From positions 11,764,001 to 11,828,000 of the forward strand of contig NC_045131.1 in the NCBI RefSeq assembly GCF_007655135.1: a stretch of 64,000 nucleotides of DNA, in the 5' to 3' direction. A program made the translations under genes and the position numbers. Origin of the DNA: Punica granatum. Its lineage: Eukaryota > Streptophyta > Magnoliopsida > Myrtales > Lythraceae. Below the pieces are notes generated by a model. That model ran no database searches. It was not told the origin of the DNA and saw nothing but the letters and a program-made list of their open reading frames with translations. This document shows, piece after piece, positions 1-13,440 of this stretch (its first letter is position 1; each line of letters begins with the position of its first letter).

Positions 1-3000
1 CACAGCAGAAAGTGAAGGTTGAAAGATTGTGGTGTGAATGGGGTGACTGAAGGTGTTGAAGAAACGTGAACTTTTGGGGGACATAACCGCGAAAACTTTA
101 AAAATTTCAGAGGCCGAAACGGAATATCGAGTTTTTGACTTCTTGTGATTTGACTTTCAGTCCCTGTAGTTTTCATACCGTGCACTTGTGCCATATGATT
201 TTTGAGGGTTTTCCATTTTTGTGCTTGTACTCTTGGGCGTATCGCCCAGTATGATAACTATTTTGTCGCGGTACTTTTAAATTTTATAAACAACCAGTTA
301 GTACCCAAGCGTTGTGCGGTAGCTCTTTGTCAATTTTGATACCATGAAAATAAATAATTAACACGTAAGGAAATGTATGAATGAATATAAATAGAACAAT
401 GACATTAAAACTATATATTCTATCGAATGTACGTTATAAACATATTGTGAATGAGAGTTGAAGAATTAGAAATAATGACGATGACAGGCAAATACGATCA
501 ATGGTCTTATGGAAATTAAATAACCTATGTAGTAAAAAATAATGAATCTCTAATATATATACAGGTAGGTACATACGAAGAACAAACGATATCATAAAGA
601 GGTTATATTATAAGAAGAATTACAGTGATCATTATAAATATGACATATCAAATGAATTTTCACATCTCCTATTTATAGGATATTTAACATATTGAATTTA
701 GACATATCACTATCACATATCTCAAGAGATCTCTTCATTATGAAAAAAATATATTATTTTTCAAAATATTATTTTATTATATATTATTAAATATAAAGGA
801 TATAAACAAACATCTAAAATACGTTAAATATAATGCAAATGAAATGCAGTAAGAGTTCATTCAATCGAAATTGAAAGAAGTCAATTGACGCTGAGCTAAG
901 GATTTCTGATGTGGCTTACGTGACGTAACCATGTCACTGTTGGCCAACTTTCGTATATTACAATCGATAAGGGAGAGATACAGCGGGTGGTGGGGCCACC
1001 TCCGACCATCAACAATCCAAGATTGTCGAGGCCCCTTGAGCCCATGGGCGATGTTGACAAGTAGCCACAATTGGTTGCCCTCACCCTCAACTCGAGTCTC
1101 GAGGTCATTAAAGACCTCTACATCTCCAACCACGGTTCCCCCAGATGACATCGCTAGAGGCCCTAGAGAAGATAGAGCGAGGGAGAAGATTCGACAAGGG
1201 ATCCCCTCCATCATTACCGTCTTACTCGGACAAGTTGAGACCAAGTACCTCTCGGGCATCCGATGACATTGCCTGCTGGGGCAAGTGGTGCCCTCCTGTT
1301 GTTGGCAGGGAACCCTACCGCCATTCTTTCATTTGGCATGCTGTAGTTTTTATTTTTATTATTATTATTTTTTTGTACTTTTAAATTTTTTAATAACATT
1401 ACAAGTGCCACGTCAGCTTTAAGGGTACATATGGTGCTAAGTCAAATGCCACATCACTAAAAATAGGGGTTGTAAATGTCCAAGACGCATTTCACGAAAT
1501 TACACGAGGTGTGCATCAAAATTTGCGCTTTTTATATCATAACATGAAGACAATTCTTGAGTACAGCGACTGAATATTTAGCTGGGATCTCCGTATAAAA
1601 TATTATTCTCGTTGCACGAAATGTTATTCTTTGAGTATGAAAACATTTCGTACGTAACGTAACGATTAAATATTAAGTCTCTGGACCCAAGAATTTTCTC
1701 ATAACATAGATTCTAAAAATAGACTCTAATGTAATTTTAAACTTTTAATTTTTTACAGTGATAAAGGAGACCCACAAGTTTAGTACGATGATAAAAAATA
1801 AAGCAAAATAAATAAGCACGACTCCCACGGGTGAGTATTGAACACAAGATTTATTGGTTTTGTATAGGCGTTTTGTGCTATTGTATTAAGAATTTAAGAC
1901 CCATTATTCTTACTTTAATTATATAACCAGCGCATCATTCTTAGGAGTAAAAAATTAAAATATTTATAATATTACTAAAAATGTATAATCCTTTTATTTT
2001 TTGGATAAGCAAAAGCAATGTCTGTAATACTTATAATATCAAATATTATAAAACCTTACATATTATAAACTCATCATAATACTTTTTTATTATAAGAAAC
2101 TAAATCAATATATTTATGTATAGATAAATATGACAATAATATAATGAACAATTATTTAAAATATTAATGTTATATTACTAATGAGATATTTCTTATTTCT
2201 TAGTGCGTTTAATATTAACAAATTTGATGATTTAAAAAGTTTTATAATTTACATTTTCAAGAAGAAATTAATTACTTGGAACATATATTATTCTAAAAAA
2301 TAAAAATAAAAAAAGAGAGCCGAAAGTCTAATTTTTGCGCATCATGGCGCTTTCTCGCCGTACTTCTCGATTCGTATATATTATAATTGATAATACTTTC
2401 ATTTTTTTTTTTCTTATTGGAGTCAATAGTTCGTGTTCTGCTCTCTTTTTCTTCTTTTTCCAATTCCAATAAAAAGATGCTCGTGGGGATCGCATCACCG
2501 CATGAGGTCGACAACACGAAATCTCACATAATAGAGGAATCACCGAACAATAATGGGACTCAGGCACCGTGTTTCCGACAGCAGTTCCTCTTCCCAGAAA
2601 AATCGGATAGGTGCCAATGCCACCGCGATCCTCCTCGAAGCCCGATCAGGCCCAACACATCTCTACCGGGCCAGTAATTGGGCCCGAGCATGCCGCGTGA
2701 GGGCTCTGAACCGGTTCACCAGGTTCGGGCCTAAAGGCCTGCCAGCCGTACGACCTAAATAGGCGAAATAACGCTGGACCCCAAAAAGTCGACCCGGTCC
2801 ACGAAAGCCCACGTTTAAACGGGATCGCATGTACACGGGCTCTCGTGCACCGGGACCACCGAATGATTACTTCTGAAGCTTGGCACGGAAGACCCACATG
2901 TTCGGAGGACCGAGGGCAGTTCGGTCATTTCACAGTCAACTGACCTCGCGCCGCCAGAAAACAGTTCCCGGGGTTAACCATTCATTTCTGCTTTTCTAAC

Positions 3001-3960
3001 TCCGCAATAAAATGATTTTATTTTATTTTTTCCATTTAATTTTGGTGTATGTGTAGGCAGATTTTCCATTTAATTTAATTTAACCGTAATTTCAACCAAA
3101 AAAGTAACCTTAAACTCCCCGATTTCAAGGGGTCATTAATTTCCAGCCGACACCTTTCCATTTTTGGCACGTGTACTGGTCCCTCCCCAACAAGTTCTTG
3201 CTCAAGAAATTATAGGAAGAAAAAAAAAATCCATCCTAGATCTTTTCCTTGCTCAAGAAATAAACACGCCGAAGAATATTAGATCCACCGTGGTTTATCG
3301 TTGCGATTTATGCAATCGCGTAAAGTACAAAATCGCCCGTAGGTAAATATTATACCTGGCGGAAGTGACCGAGCAAATCATGCATGTCCACATGCATTTG
3401 TTACGTCGTCAATAATAAGAGACTTGTTATTACTTTCACAACTAACGGGTCGATCTATTCGTGGTGTTTCCGCAACACCTTGCTTGTTAGCAGTAAGATC
3501 TTACTATTAATACATCTTTGTATTCATATGGCAAGAAGAGCCGTATGATATTGTCAGCGAGGGGCAAACATTTTTAGACACCTGAAAGTGAACTACTACA
3601 GTATTGGATCAGGTGATCGAAGCCTCTCCGTTTAACCATTACAAGAAGTTAACTTGTTTAGATTATTCAATAAGGTAATTTGTACTATACAATAGTACAT
3701 TTAAGATATTTTTATTATCTTATAGACGATAAATACTTTCAGACAAGACATATAATAAAATTTAGACTGTAATTGTCATATGCAATTGAATGTTCACCTA
3801 CATATTGCGTCACATGTCTCGAGAATCAGTCGGATCAATCGGATGTCGAAGTGAATTTCGAAGAAAAAGAAGGCTTTGGCGAAAAACTTTGTGAATGGAC
3901 AACAAAAACAAGAAAACAACATAATAAAAGGAGGAAAGGAAAGAAAACACAGCGTAGAAT
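1..3960. other. Intergenic left flank, AT-rich with relic repeats
   Basis: No convincing gene. Most of it is AT-rich non-coding DNA. Segments 900-1330 and 2490-2960 are clearly richer in G and C than their surroundings and give short overlapping open frames on both strands, none with a recognisable domain or codon structure. The stretch 1370-1530, with a phrase about 'ccacgtcagc', resembles the edge of a degraded DNA transposon. The last few hundred bases should contain the promoter of the zinc-finger gene to the right, but I cannot point to a clear TATA box. Confidence 0.6.
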
Positions 3961-4062
3961 AGAGAGAGAAAGTGAAGAAAAAGAGAGAGAGTGAGAGAGA
4001 GACAGAACCATAAGAAAGAACCAAAACCCAAACAACACTGTCCGTGTGTGAAGAAGACCAAG

Positions 4063-4066
<4 letters not shown>

Positions 4067-4095
<29 letters not shown>

Positions 4096-4172
4096 AAGCT
4101 CTCTCTTCTCCAACCAAGAAGCTCTCTTCTTAATAAAACCCAAGAAATCCAAACCCTCTCTCTCTCTCTCTT
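4067..4172 (+). repeat. CT microsatellites in the 5' leader of the CCCH gene
   Basis: Two pure CT runs, about 4067-4095 and 4156-4172, lie 160-270 bases upstream of the zinc-finger start codon at 4334. CT-rich tracts are common in plant leaders and core promoters (Y patches), so this supports transcription to the right from about 4000. A matching GA-rich stretch sits just upstream at 3960-4005. Whether the tracts have a regulatory role is inference. Confidence 0.7.
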
Positions 4173-4333
4173 TCTGTCCCTCTACTCTAAACCTTCCCCC
4201 ATTTGATTGGAAAGCCCATTTCTTGGGCAGCGATCATTCACCCTTCCCTTCTTTCACTCCCTCCTACACTCCCCACGCGCGGCTGTACGACTCGCCTTTG
4301 GTTCCTCGAATCATTGCTTCCTCCCGTACAAAA

Positions 4334-7300
4334 ATGGAACTCCACGGCGGGAGCAATGAAGGGTTGGTTTCGCAGCCCGAAACCGGCCTCGAAGGTCAGC
4401 TCCCTTCCCCCTGTCCCTCTCCGCTGTTTCCATACTCGTTAGCATTTGCATTTTGCGGTTTCTGGGTCTGGGCCCCTCTCCCTTTGATCGGTCGATCACT
4501 CGCCGGTCGGTGAGATTGCTGAGGGGGGATTGTGAATCACAATGTGAATTTCGGGTTTGATCTTGATTTTCTTCTGTTTTGGGAGGAATGCAGAACCCCT
4601 GTGGCAGATGGGGCTGGATGGAGGTGGTGGAGGCGGGGAATCGTACCCCGAGCGGCCGGATGAAGCTGATTGCATTTACTATCTAAGGACCGGGTTTTGC
4701 GGGTATGGCGCCAGGTGTCGGTTCAACCATCCCCGGGACCGCTCCATGGTGATCTTATTGGAATCCCCCTTTATGAAGTTGCATTGTTCTGTGGCTTCAT
4801 TTCTGAGTTTTGTATTTGACGGTTTGATCGTGTGATCACTAGAAGTTTTCGCAACTGTTGATGCTTGATCTTGTGAACTGAATGAGATATAGGCTTTAAT
4901 CAGGAACTTTTGTGATTGGATATGATGATCAGGAGAGTTAAAACCGGTGAAATTGCTAAAATTCTTTGGTATATTTAGTTGAGCAGCCTAGACTGTGATA
5001 GAACTTGCTGAATTTGATCTCGCCGCTAACGGATTTGGAATTAATTATATATAACTGACAGGATCTAAATATAGTTGGTATATTAATTCTGAGTACTTTG
5101 ATCGATCACTTGCTGAATGTGGAAGATATGATTATTGGCAGGTTATAGGAGCTGCAAGAGCAGGTGCAGGCGACTTCCCAGAGCGTATTGGGCAGCCAAT
5201 CTGTCAGGTACTTGTGTTTTTCAGGTTTTCCAGAAGCTCGTGTCTGGTCATGTCGAAAATTCTCTTGATTTCTTCTGTATATTAGAATCGTATTTCAGTC
5301 TTTCAATCTTTTGTTTTTCCCCTTAATCTTGAAATGACAAAAATAAGGAAGAAGTTTTGTTAAACTGCATTGGATGGGACCTCCTTTGATGCAACAGGAA
5401 CAGTGAATTACCATAAGATACATTTTCTGATCTGTGTCCCATAACCTAAACAAAACCGGATAAATTTTTCCCTGTTTCCCTTGCTGCTGAATGAACCCTT
5501 TTGTTTTTCATCTGATGTTTCTCTTGCAGTACTTTATGAGGACGGGTATGTGCAAGTTTGGTGCATCCTGCAAGTACCACCACCCCAGGCAGGGAACTGG
5601 TTCTACGAGCCCTGTGCCCTTGAATTACCATGGTTACCCATTAAGACCGGTCGGTATATAATGCTATCGTATTTTTAATATAAAGGGAGTTCTTTCCTGC
5701 AATTTTACGCACCGATGGTATTCTTGAAATGATTACAGGGAGAGAAGGAATGCTCCTATTATGTGAAAACGGGAAATTGTAAGTTCGGCAACACATGTAA
5801 GTTCCACCATCCTCAGCCAGCCGGCTTACAGGTTCCGGTGCCACCAGGGCCGCCAACTGTTCAGATGGGCCCTCTGCCGACACCAGTTCCAACACCCGTT
5901 TTATATCCGTCCATGCAGTCTCCTTCCGGTCCTGGGGCTGTAGTTGCAAGGACTTCTTTGCTGCCTCAGTATGTTCCAGGCCCTTATGGCCATATGCTAC
6001 TCTCTCCAAGCATGGTGCCCTTTCATGGCTGGAGCCCTTATCAGGTAAGGTTATAAATCAGCTCTTTTGGTACCAATGGATGTTACAACAAATCAGCTCG
6101 ATATTCTGTTTCTGCACTTGAGAATATCTCTTCTGATGATTACCATGTTTCGTAATCATCAGATGAGAAGCATGTCGGATTGTATTGCAAAGAACATAGG
6201 ATCATAAGATGTCTTGTGTGACTTGCAATCAAGCATTACTTCCCTTTTAACTTCTTTGCTTTCACAGAGGAGAAATGGAAAACTAATACAGTTTTTCCGA
6301 AAGCAAACAGGTCTGGAAAATTAAGCAGTGAAAGTATGAGTCAATTAGGTTCTTTAATGAAAGTAGAAATTTTGAGAGTTCTCCCAGATTTCTTTGCATC
6401 ATGTCGTATTTAATCTAAGCTATTCATCTTCTCAGGTGCCTATGAGTCCGGTACCTTCATCTGCAGCTCAACCCACCTCAGGATGTAGCCCACTTTACGG
6501 CATAACACAGTTATCCCCTTCGGCGCCTGCTTATACAGGACCTTTTCAACCTTCACTTTCCTCTATTACCCCTTTGATCAATACACAGAAGGAACAGTCG
6601 CTTCCTGAGAGACCGGGCCAACCTGATTGCCAACATTACTTGAAGACCGGAGACTGTAAGTTTGGGTCATCCTGTAGATACCATCATCCACCTGATTTGA
6701 TGGTACCAAACACAAATATTATTCTGAGCCCCACTGGCTTGCCTTTCCGTCCGGTAGGCATCTAATTTGTCTCTGAAATGTATTGCTCTTAATGTGTCGC
6801 ACAAATTATTAGGTTTTCATGAATTGTGGTCTTAAATGTACAATTCCAATTACTTGGTTATTTGAGAATGGTGCTGCATTTTTATATGGAGACCAAATTA
6901 TGATAATTCCTGAAACTCTGTTTTGTGCACATACTTTTATCTAATACTAATATGATTAAACATTTAGATGTCTATAAAGGGAATCATCTCTCTGGTAATT
7001 TGGTAATGTAATAACCTTGTTGAATTTTATTTCTTAAGCTCCAATTTATTTTTGCACCATATACGATTTCTTGGGTTTTTGTCGTGTGCTACGACTGAGG
7101 GAAACTTTTCGAGGGTTTTTGTGTTTTTCATTATATTTTCGAGGGTTGAAGTAAGCGATTAATCAGCATCCGCATTGATTAATCAGGAAAACTTTCTCTG
7201 GTGATCTGTGAAGAGTTATCTAAGCTGCTTCACGTGTAAGCTTTCAATAACTTTAAGACAGATAAACCATGTAAAAACACGTTATTTGCTGTCATCCACT

Positions 7301-7995
7301 GTCAGCTCCCCACTTACACCGTGAAGTCCGTCTAATCTATACTGTCAGTGAGGGGCTGTTGAGAGTACTATCATATTTATGGGAGTTCTCAACTCGGTTA
7401 CTGTTTCCCTGAGGCGATCCTTTGGAAAAAATCATGACTGATTTTGCCCATCGTTCCACATTTTCTGAGATACTTTGCTACTTGTATTGATCATAATTTT
7501 CCTACCCTTGCACAAATTTTTTGATAGCCGTTTTTTTTTCATACGAGCAAAACAGTAGTTGGGTATGGATTATGCATAGATAGGAGAAAAGCAAGAGTGG
7601 TAATATTGTTTTGAAATCTCCTTAAATTACAACTTTGTGCTTCCATGATTCGTGTGAAATTTTCTCTACTGATGATGGCAAATAGAAATGAATATCATAG
7701 AGTTTTCTTTCTTCACAATAACTTATAAGCTGATTTGCTTACACAGGGTGCTGCCCAGTGCAGCCACTATGCACAGTACGGGGAGTGCAAGTTCGGGCCC
7801 TCTTGCAAATTTGATCATTCAATGGGCCCCCAGAGTCACAGTCCATCCGCATCTTCCCTTGCCGTGTCTTATTCAAGCGGCTCTTCTAGTGGCACATTGG
7901 CCCCATCCTCCTCCTCCCCCGAGCTGCGAGATGAGCCTAGTTCTGCCCAATCCATCTCGCAAGAGCGCAACCAGAGTTCAGAAGCTTCAGCCTGA
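4334..7995 (+). CDS. CCCH zinc-finger protein, five C-x8-C-x5-C-x3-H fingers
   Basis: Seven coding exons: 4334-4394, 4594-4748, 5142-5207, 5530-5649, 5739-6044, 6436-6753, 7747-7995. All introns are GT-AG and the joined frame is open, giving 424 aa. Five CCCH fingers are visible, with first Cys to His at about residues 46-65, 93-112, 139-158, 301-320 and 347-366; each has the C-x8-C-x5-C-x3-H spacing and fingers 2-5 share a CKFG core. A proline/serine-rich linker separates fingers 3 and 4, and the tail is serine-rich. This 3+2 layout is that of the plant ZFN-like family (Arabidopsis At5g18550/C3H58 type), which binds RNA or DNA and is probably nuclear. The start is the first ATG in frame with finger 1, after the CT leader. 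The exact target is unknown. The 993-base intron 6 is the longest. Confidence 0.93.
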
Positions 7996-8640
7996 AGCAA
8001 TAGCAGGAGAAGACATCAAAGCTCAAGCTAGCGCAAATGGTCAATAAGATCGATTTTTCTGCAATCAACTTCTTTTGGGGGTGAGTCATCAGATAGGAAG
8101 TGTCACCGTTTGTTCTTAACTTGCCAGGGTTTGGTTCGGTCTGGTCCCATGGGGGTTAAGAAACAGCGCCATTTTTGGAGGCATTCTGTTTATAAATATT
8201 TATAGATACGGCCATACCTTTTGCCTCTTTTGAATAAGTGATGGCCAGTCATCTGTCAAAGTTAGCAAAGAAACCCATTTTAGCCTTCCTCCTCCCAATT
8301 CCACATCCTTAGATATCTGAATTGTTGAGAGCTTGTTTTGTTACGGGCTAGTATTCCCCAACATGGGAAAAGGCAAGACCTGAAGCATTCATCTGTTCAC
8401 GACTAAATCACTAGTATCTGTGTGTTGTCTTTCTTCCGGGCTTCGAGCTCAACAATTCAAGTGTCTTTCTCCTTTTTCTGGTAGATTTACTTTGGAACAG
8501 AGGGAATTTGATTCAGACTCCGAGGAGGATTTGTAGTTTGGATTGATTTTATATCATGGGTTATTGAAGATGAAGAGGATGTAATGATGGATATACTCCT
8601 TTTGAACTGTGTATTCAATAATCTTTATGGAATACAAAAA
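7996..8640 (+). other. 3' untranslated region of the CCCH gene
   Basis: The sequence after the TGA at 7993-7995 is U-rich and non-coding. An AATAA-type near-upstream element lies in 'attcaataatc' at about 8611-8621, with T-rich DNA after it, so cleavage is likely around 8630-8660. Plant poly(A) signals are loose, and the end point is a guess to within some tens of bases. Confidence 0.5.
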
Positions 8641-10085
8641 TACGCGACGGAATATTGTCAAAGTGGGTATTGATTTTTCTTGTCCTGCTTACATGTTTGT
8701 GATATATTTACTATTTTGAACTTTATTTCTTTTATGGTTTCTCGATGATGCTTCCCATGTTTAGAGGTGACGGCTAGGCAATTTTTTCTATTTGAGGCGG
8801 TGCAGGTACATCTTGGTGATTCTGTGCTGCACTCAAGAAGTGAGGAAGAATCCGATTAACCATCTTCCTCCTCCATTGCCGGCTGACAAGAAAGCCGTGG
8901 GCGGTGGCTTCTGCGTCTTGGCCTTTTAGTTATATAGCAGCTGCATGGGTCGATCGGGAACTTTGTGCAGGGCTAGGTAGGAAACAGGAGCAAAAGACGA
9001 TGAACGTTATTCCTCTCTCCATCCATTTTTCCAAAGAAGGAAAGAAGAGGACCTTCGGAAGTGTAGTCTGCTGATGAGAGTCCTTTTGGTTTGTCTTTTT
9101 TTGCATATACGAGTCTGTTTCTTCTTCTTCATCGTCATCGTTGCGAGATTTTCTGCTTCTTTTGGTGCAGTGAGTTACCGTATTGGAACTTGTTGGAATA
9201 CGTTGCCGGTGTGCTCTAGACACATCATTTATCCTCCTCGTCGATTCGTGTCAGCTACGAACCCAGCAAGTCGAGAACTATCTCACTCTTTCACAGCCGA
9301 TCGCCTGATTGGCTCCCGTGAGCTTTGACCTGAATCAACCATTTCTGCCTCCAAGCATGTCCAGTTTGAATCCATGACAGACAGGCCCTGGCTCAGTCAT
9401 TAATTTTAGCATGTTGAAGAGCCATCTATGGCTTCTCCAAGAACCATGTCTGGGATATATATGGTCAGGATATCCCCGAAACTGCTTTCATCGAACTCTT
9501 CAGGATCCTTAATGCAGTCGTGACGTTTTAGCGAAATCGTGGGGACAGTGAAGGCATTATTGGCCTGAATTGTTCCAGCTCAAAATTCCAGGTGCGGCTC
9601 TCGTGATCCCGGGGGACAAGCCATTCGACATAATCCTGGGACGTGCCATTTGAGGAAGGACAAAATTTTTAAGTTTTTAAGTAATTTATTCATAGATTTC
9701 ATGATATTTTAATATTTTTTCGCAAGATATGATATAGTTAGCAAATTACAATTCATATGAAGAGATTTTACATATAGCGTAAGGGATTTGAAAACCCTCC
9801 AATATCACATCTCAACCAGGGCCAAATTGAGAACACTTCACCGAACGTATTAAAAGAGTGAAATGTACCCTAGGGATCAAATGCTTTACTTTTCCTTTTT
9901 TGATGGACGATCGAAATATTTACTTGACAATAATTGTATATATGCCCATTAGGTTATCAAAATTACAGCACCAAAAATATGTAAACCCTCGACGCAAATT
10001 AAATAAGAACACAAAAGACAAAGCCGTAATACATATCAAGGCCAAAAAAAAAAAAAAAAACCATTGCTCTCAACCTGATCACTAG
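8641..10085. other. Intergenic region between CCCH gene and PUCHI-like gene
   Basis: About 1.4 kb without a supported gene. Short open frames at 8930-9330 on both strands carry no domain. The right-hand 200 bases, including an A-run at about 10045-10061, are probably the 3' untranslated region and polyadenylation zone of the minus-strand ERF gene that ends at 10086. The CCCH and ERF genes are therefore convergent. Confidence 0.55.
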
Positions 10086-11096
10086 CTAACTAAAGAGCGA
10101 ATAATAGCTGTAATCGACTGGTTCACCATAACCCGTCGAAAATGAAGGGGAGCAAGAAGAAGAAGAAGAGGAGGAGAAGGAGCTGGTGTAGTGATCAACG
10201 GGTCCGGAGTAGCTATAACGGCCTCCCGTATCATTGCACCTACCAATCACATCCTCGAGCTCGCCCGAGCTCTCCCAGTACTTTGTGATCGGGTGATCCT
10301 CGCAGCCCCAGCTGGTCACGAGCTCACAGTCGTCGGTCCCACCAAAATGCGATTGGTCATTAACGATTATGTTGATGGGGTCCGAGGCGTTCGAAGTTTC
10401 CGAGGTTTTCGGTGGCTTCAAGCAGCTCTCAGGGACAATGCAGTTCAAGTATCCTGAGTTATCGTGAGAGCCATCACTTCGGGAGAAGAGGAAGAAGTCT
10501 CCGTGGCCACTGCCTTCCTCGGCCTTCGATTGGTCGGATGTCTGCTGAGGTGGCCGGTACTGATTGGGCGAGCACTTCGCGATGGCATTTTGGTAATTAT
10601 AATTAACCTGTGGCGGTGGAGTGGGCGGACGAGGTGGCACGACAATGGCCGCAGCCTGCCGTGGGACATCGAAGGGCCCACCAAAGAACATGGAACTGTG
10701 GAGACCGTCGTTGGGATGATGAATGAGTCCATGGTGGTCGTGAGAGTAGATGAAGTTGGTCCTCGCTTGGACGCCCTTCATGGATAGGGCGGCCCGGTCG
10801 TACGCGAGGGCGGCCTCCTGAGCAGTGTCGAACGTGCCGAGCCAGTGCCTCTCCTTGGTGGTCGGGTCGCGTATCTCCGCTGCATACCGTCCCCAAGGAC
10901 GCCTCCTCACGCCCAAGAACCGCCCCGGCTCGGCCGCCTGCTTCTTCCTCCCCCTACGCTCCCCCGGCTGGGCAGGCGCTGAGGCAGCCGGATTCCGCTG
11001 GAGCAGGCAGAGGCCGGCGCCGACCAGCCCGCCGGCATCGCCGTACATTGTCCTGAAGGGGTTGGTGGTGTGATCGAGGGTTTTGGAGTTGGGCAT
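10086..11096 (-). CDS. PUCHI: AP2/ERF transcription factor, PUCHI/FZP/BD1-like
   Basis: Intronless, 336 aa. One AP2/ERF DNA-binding domain spans about residues 59-116, with [17 protein letters not shown], then WLGTF and AYDRAA; the Ala and Asp in YAAEIRD are the ERF-type (GCC-box-binding) rather than DREB-type residues. The domain and its flank (AEPGRFLG before, [11 protein letters not shown] after) match the clade of Arabidopsis PUCHI, rice FRIZZY PANICLE and maize BRANCHED SILKLESS1, which control lateral-root initiation, floral meristem identity and bract suppression. The C-terminal half is low complexity, rich in Pro, Asn and Ser, with a Ser run from a (GAA)n repeat, and ends in a Tyr/Ser-rich tail. 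A second in-frame Met at residue 17 could also start. The neighbouring OBGC, TON2 and kelch genes match Arabidopsis At5g18570-90, supporting orthology to At5g18560 (PUCHI). Nuclear location is inferred. Confidence 0.92.
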   Translation of the reverse strand: MPNSKTLDHTTNPFRTMYGDAGGLVGAGLCLLQRNPAASAPAQPGERRGRKKQAAEPGRFLGVRRRPWGRYAAEIRDPTTKERHWLGTFDTAQEAALAYDRAALSMKGVQARTNFIYSHDHHGLIHHPNDGLHSSMFFGGPFDVPRQAAAIVVPPRPPTPPPQVNYNYQNAIAKCSPNQYRPPQQTSDQSKAEEGSGHGDFFLFSRSDGSHDNSGYLNCIVPESCLKPPKTSETSNASDPINIIVNDQSHFGGTDDCELVTSWGCEDHPITKYWESSGELEDVIGRCNDTGGRYSYSGPVDHYTSSFSSSSSSSCSPSFSTGYGEPVDYSYYSLFS

Positions 11097-11182
11097 GTTG
11101 AGATATATTGTTAAGGGAAGAGTGGGGTTTGGAGGGGCAAAGTTGAAATGTGTTATGGATGTAAGTGTGGGTGAGGGTCGGT

Positions 11183-11189
11183 TTTTATA
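11183..11189 (-). promoter_or_regulatory. Probable TATA box of the PUCHI-like gene
   Basis: On the minus strand the sequence reads TATAAAA about 90 bases upstream of the start codon at 11096, a usual distance allowing a leader of some 55-60 bases. No competing TATA is nearer. Judged by position and match only. Confidence 0.5.
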
Positions 11190-13261
11190 AGGGGAGCTTT
11201 ATGGGTGTGGGATTGAAGACAGATTTTAAGAAAAGGACAGTACTGAGGATTTCTTTTCTGTTCGAAGGCCGACCGACCCTTCCTTTTTGTTTAAACAATA
11301 ACCTCATTTTAGGGTAATAACCTACTCTCCGTGACATCGTGTCGCATTTTTATTGCATTTCGTTCATGGTTTTAGTTCATGTCATTGGCTTTGAGTTGGT
11401 TTAAATATCGATCCTATCTAGTAAGATTACTAGAATAGATTCTCTCTAGGAAAATTTCAAAATTCTCATCATATTGTGAAACTTGTTTTTAACGCCGTTT
11501 CAAATAACTGATCATGAGACGAGTTATTGTTGGCGAGTAAAGCAACAAGCTCCTGCGTTCTCCCCTCTGCATCTAGTATGGTTTGAGCTTAATTTTTCCG
11601 TACAGACTTTTCAAACTTTCTATCACATCACATTTAACTTTTCATGCATCTTGTTTATATTTGTGAGATATATGTGCCCTTAAACGCTTGTTTCAGATAA
11701 GTGATCGTGAGATGAGTAAGGTGATACACATGCAATTCTCGAATGTGAGTCTCGTATGGTGCGAGCTTTTCTCGGCAAAAACTTTCAATATATGGTGATT
11801 ATATATTAACCATATATAATCCATTGTGTCTAGTGTCTAGGAGTAAATAGATTAACCTCCTGATAAATCTCAAATTAACACTCCTTGAAACTCATTTTTT
11901 CTTATATATCCATGTTTCTTTATATCTATTCTATTATATAAAGTCAAAACATTCCTTTTTTGTGTCACTTTTTGTTTCCCAAAATACTCATAATACATTC
12001 TTTCTAATCAATTACAACCACTATATTTTGAACAATTTAGTAATTTCATCAAATAACTTCCGGCCAGCTTTTCTCTCTACCTCCCACTCTCTCTTTATTT
12101 TTTTCACCCTTCCCCCTTCTTGTTTTCTTTTTTTTCCTAATCATTTCTCTCTTCTTCTTTTTTACCCGTGCATAGTGCAAGTACGTTTGTCTAGTAATTT
12201 TTTTTTATGCAAGATCTTTTTCTCTCCACGTACTATTAATTAATTTCTAATTCAATTTTTATAGTAGAGGAAATGAAGAAAAGAAAGATCAGATTATACA
12301 AATTTTTGCCTAACTAATTAAATGAGAATGATTGAGGATGATGAGAATAGAAAACATTGAAGACTGTGATATTGAATTTTGCAGATAAAGCCAGGAGAAG
12401 GAAAACAACCGCAGATGTGGTATTTTTGTCCACATACTCCTAGAAAGTCTCAAAACATTTGGAATTTTGAAGGAAATGGTATTAGAAAATGTAATTAAAA
12501 TAGTATATTTATGATTGTACAACCAATTATAAAAGCACATGTAAATCCGCATTTCATGCAAATTGCAATCAGTCCTTTTGTGGGTTCGATCTTGTTTGCT
12601 TCATGATTTTCAAAGGGGGCAGTTAACATCACATCCTTAACTACATAAATAAGCTCGAAATAAATTGAAAACTAGAGAGTATATACGATGCAGTGGCACA
12701 TGCATACTTAGCAATTTAGAGATTGCAAGTTTCATATTCTCGTGAATAACTATTCTTGCTCTTTTATTAAATAATTTTATTTTTTATACTAAATTATGTA
12801 CTTCATTGTAACTGAAAAAAATTAAGCGGAAAATTAATTAACACAAAAATTAATTTCCTGACCCTTTAGAAGGGGGAACAACCCCACAACATCAAAGCAT
12901 ACAAAACAATAATGTTCCCTTTCAAAAGGGCCCATAAGTCAAAGTTCTAGTTCTTGTTCATTTTTGCTTGTCACCTTATGGAGATATTCACAATTCACAC
13001 ATGCAATATCAACCCCACCCCATAAATAAGTCTTCTTCCTCTTCTAATTACCCTTTGTTCTACTTCTACTAGTAGATCCACATGGCATCCTGAAAAAGGT
13101 TATGTCAGCAACCAAGGAGAGTGAAACTTATATTGTGCTCTTTCAGGCAATTTAAAAGGCGCGGATTGCGTTCTATATTATCCATTTTTTCTTTTGCACG
13201 ATTTTATAATTAAAATATCAAAAGCTAGCTTTGGCGCTATATTTATAAGTAAAATATCAAA

Positions 13262-13440
13262 TGTGTTGGTTCATACGGTTCGGTGCTTATTCCCCTTAAA
13301 TAAGGTCTCAAGTTCGAATTTTGTGAGTGAAAAAAATTCATGTTGAGAGAGCTTTACCTCTTTAATGGGCTGACCCGACTCGAACTGGATTAGTCGGGAT
13401 TTGATGGGGTTCCGAATACTAGGGTACACGGAAAAAATTA
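13262..13440 (+). mobile_element. SINE-like tRNA-derived repeat, copy 1
   Basis: An internal pol III B-box-like motif (aagttcgaatt) lies about 45 bases after a weaker A-box-like stretch (ttggttcatacggttcgg), followed by a unique body and an A-rich end near 13431. A diverged relative is present at about 44125-44290, sharing the phrase 'taaggtctc(a/g)agtt' and the order of the following elements. Target duplications were not found. Confidence 0.4.

Noticed and set aside
861..1411. Overlapping open frames of up to 132 codons on both strands
   Set aside because: No domain, overlapping strands, and low-complexity translation; the area looks like transposon debris.
2293..2897. Frames on both strands around a GC-rich patch
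   Set aside because: No recognisable protein, no splice context; GC content alone explains the lack of stops.
3773..4206. Several Lys/Glu-rich and Ser/Leu-rich frames before the CCCH gene
   Set aside because: They are translations of the GA/CT-rich leader.
8930..9328. 97- and 84-codon frames between the CCCH and ERF genes
   Set aside because: Opposite-strand overlap, no domain, no promoter or poly(A) context.
10191..11073. Plus- and minus-strand frames of 64-107 codons inside the ERF gene
   Set aside because: Shadows of the GC-rich AP2 gene, which explains them fully.
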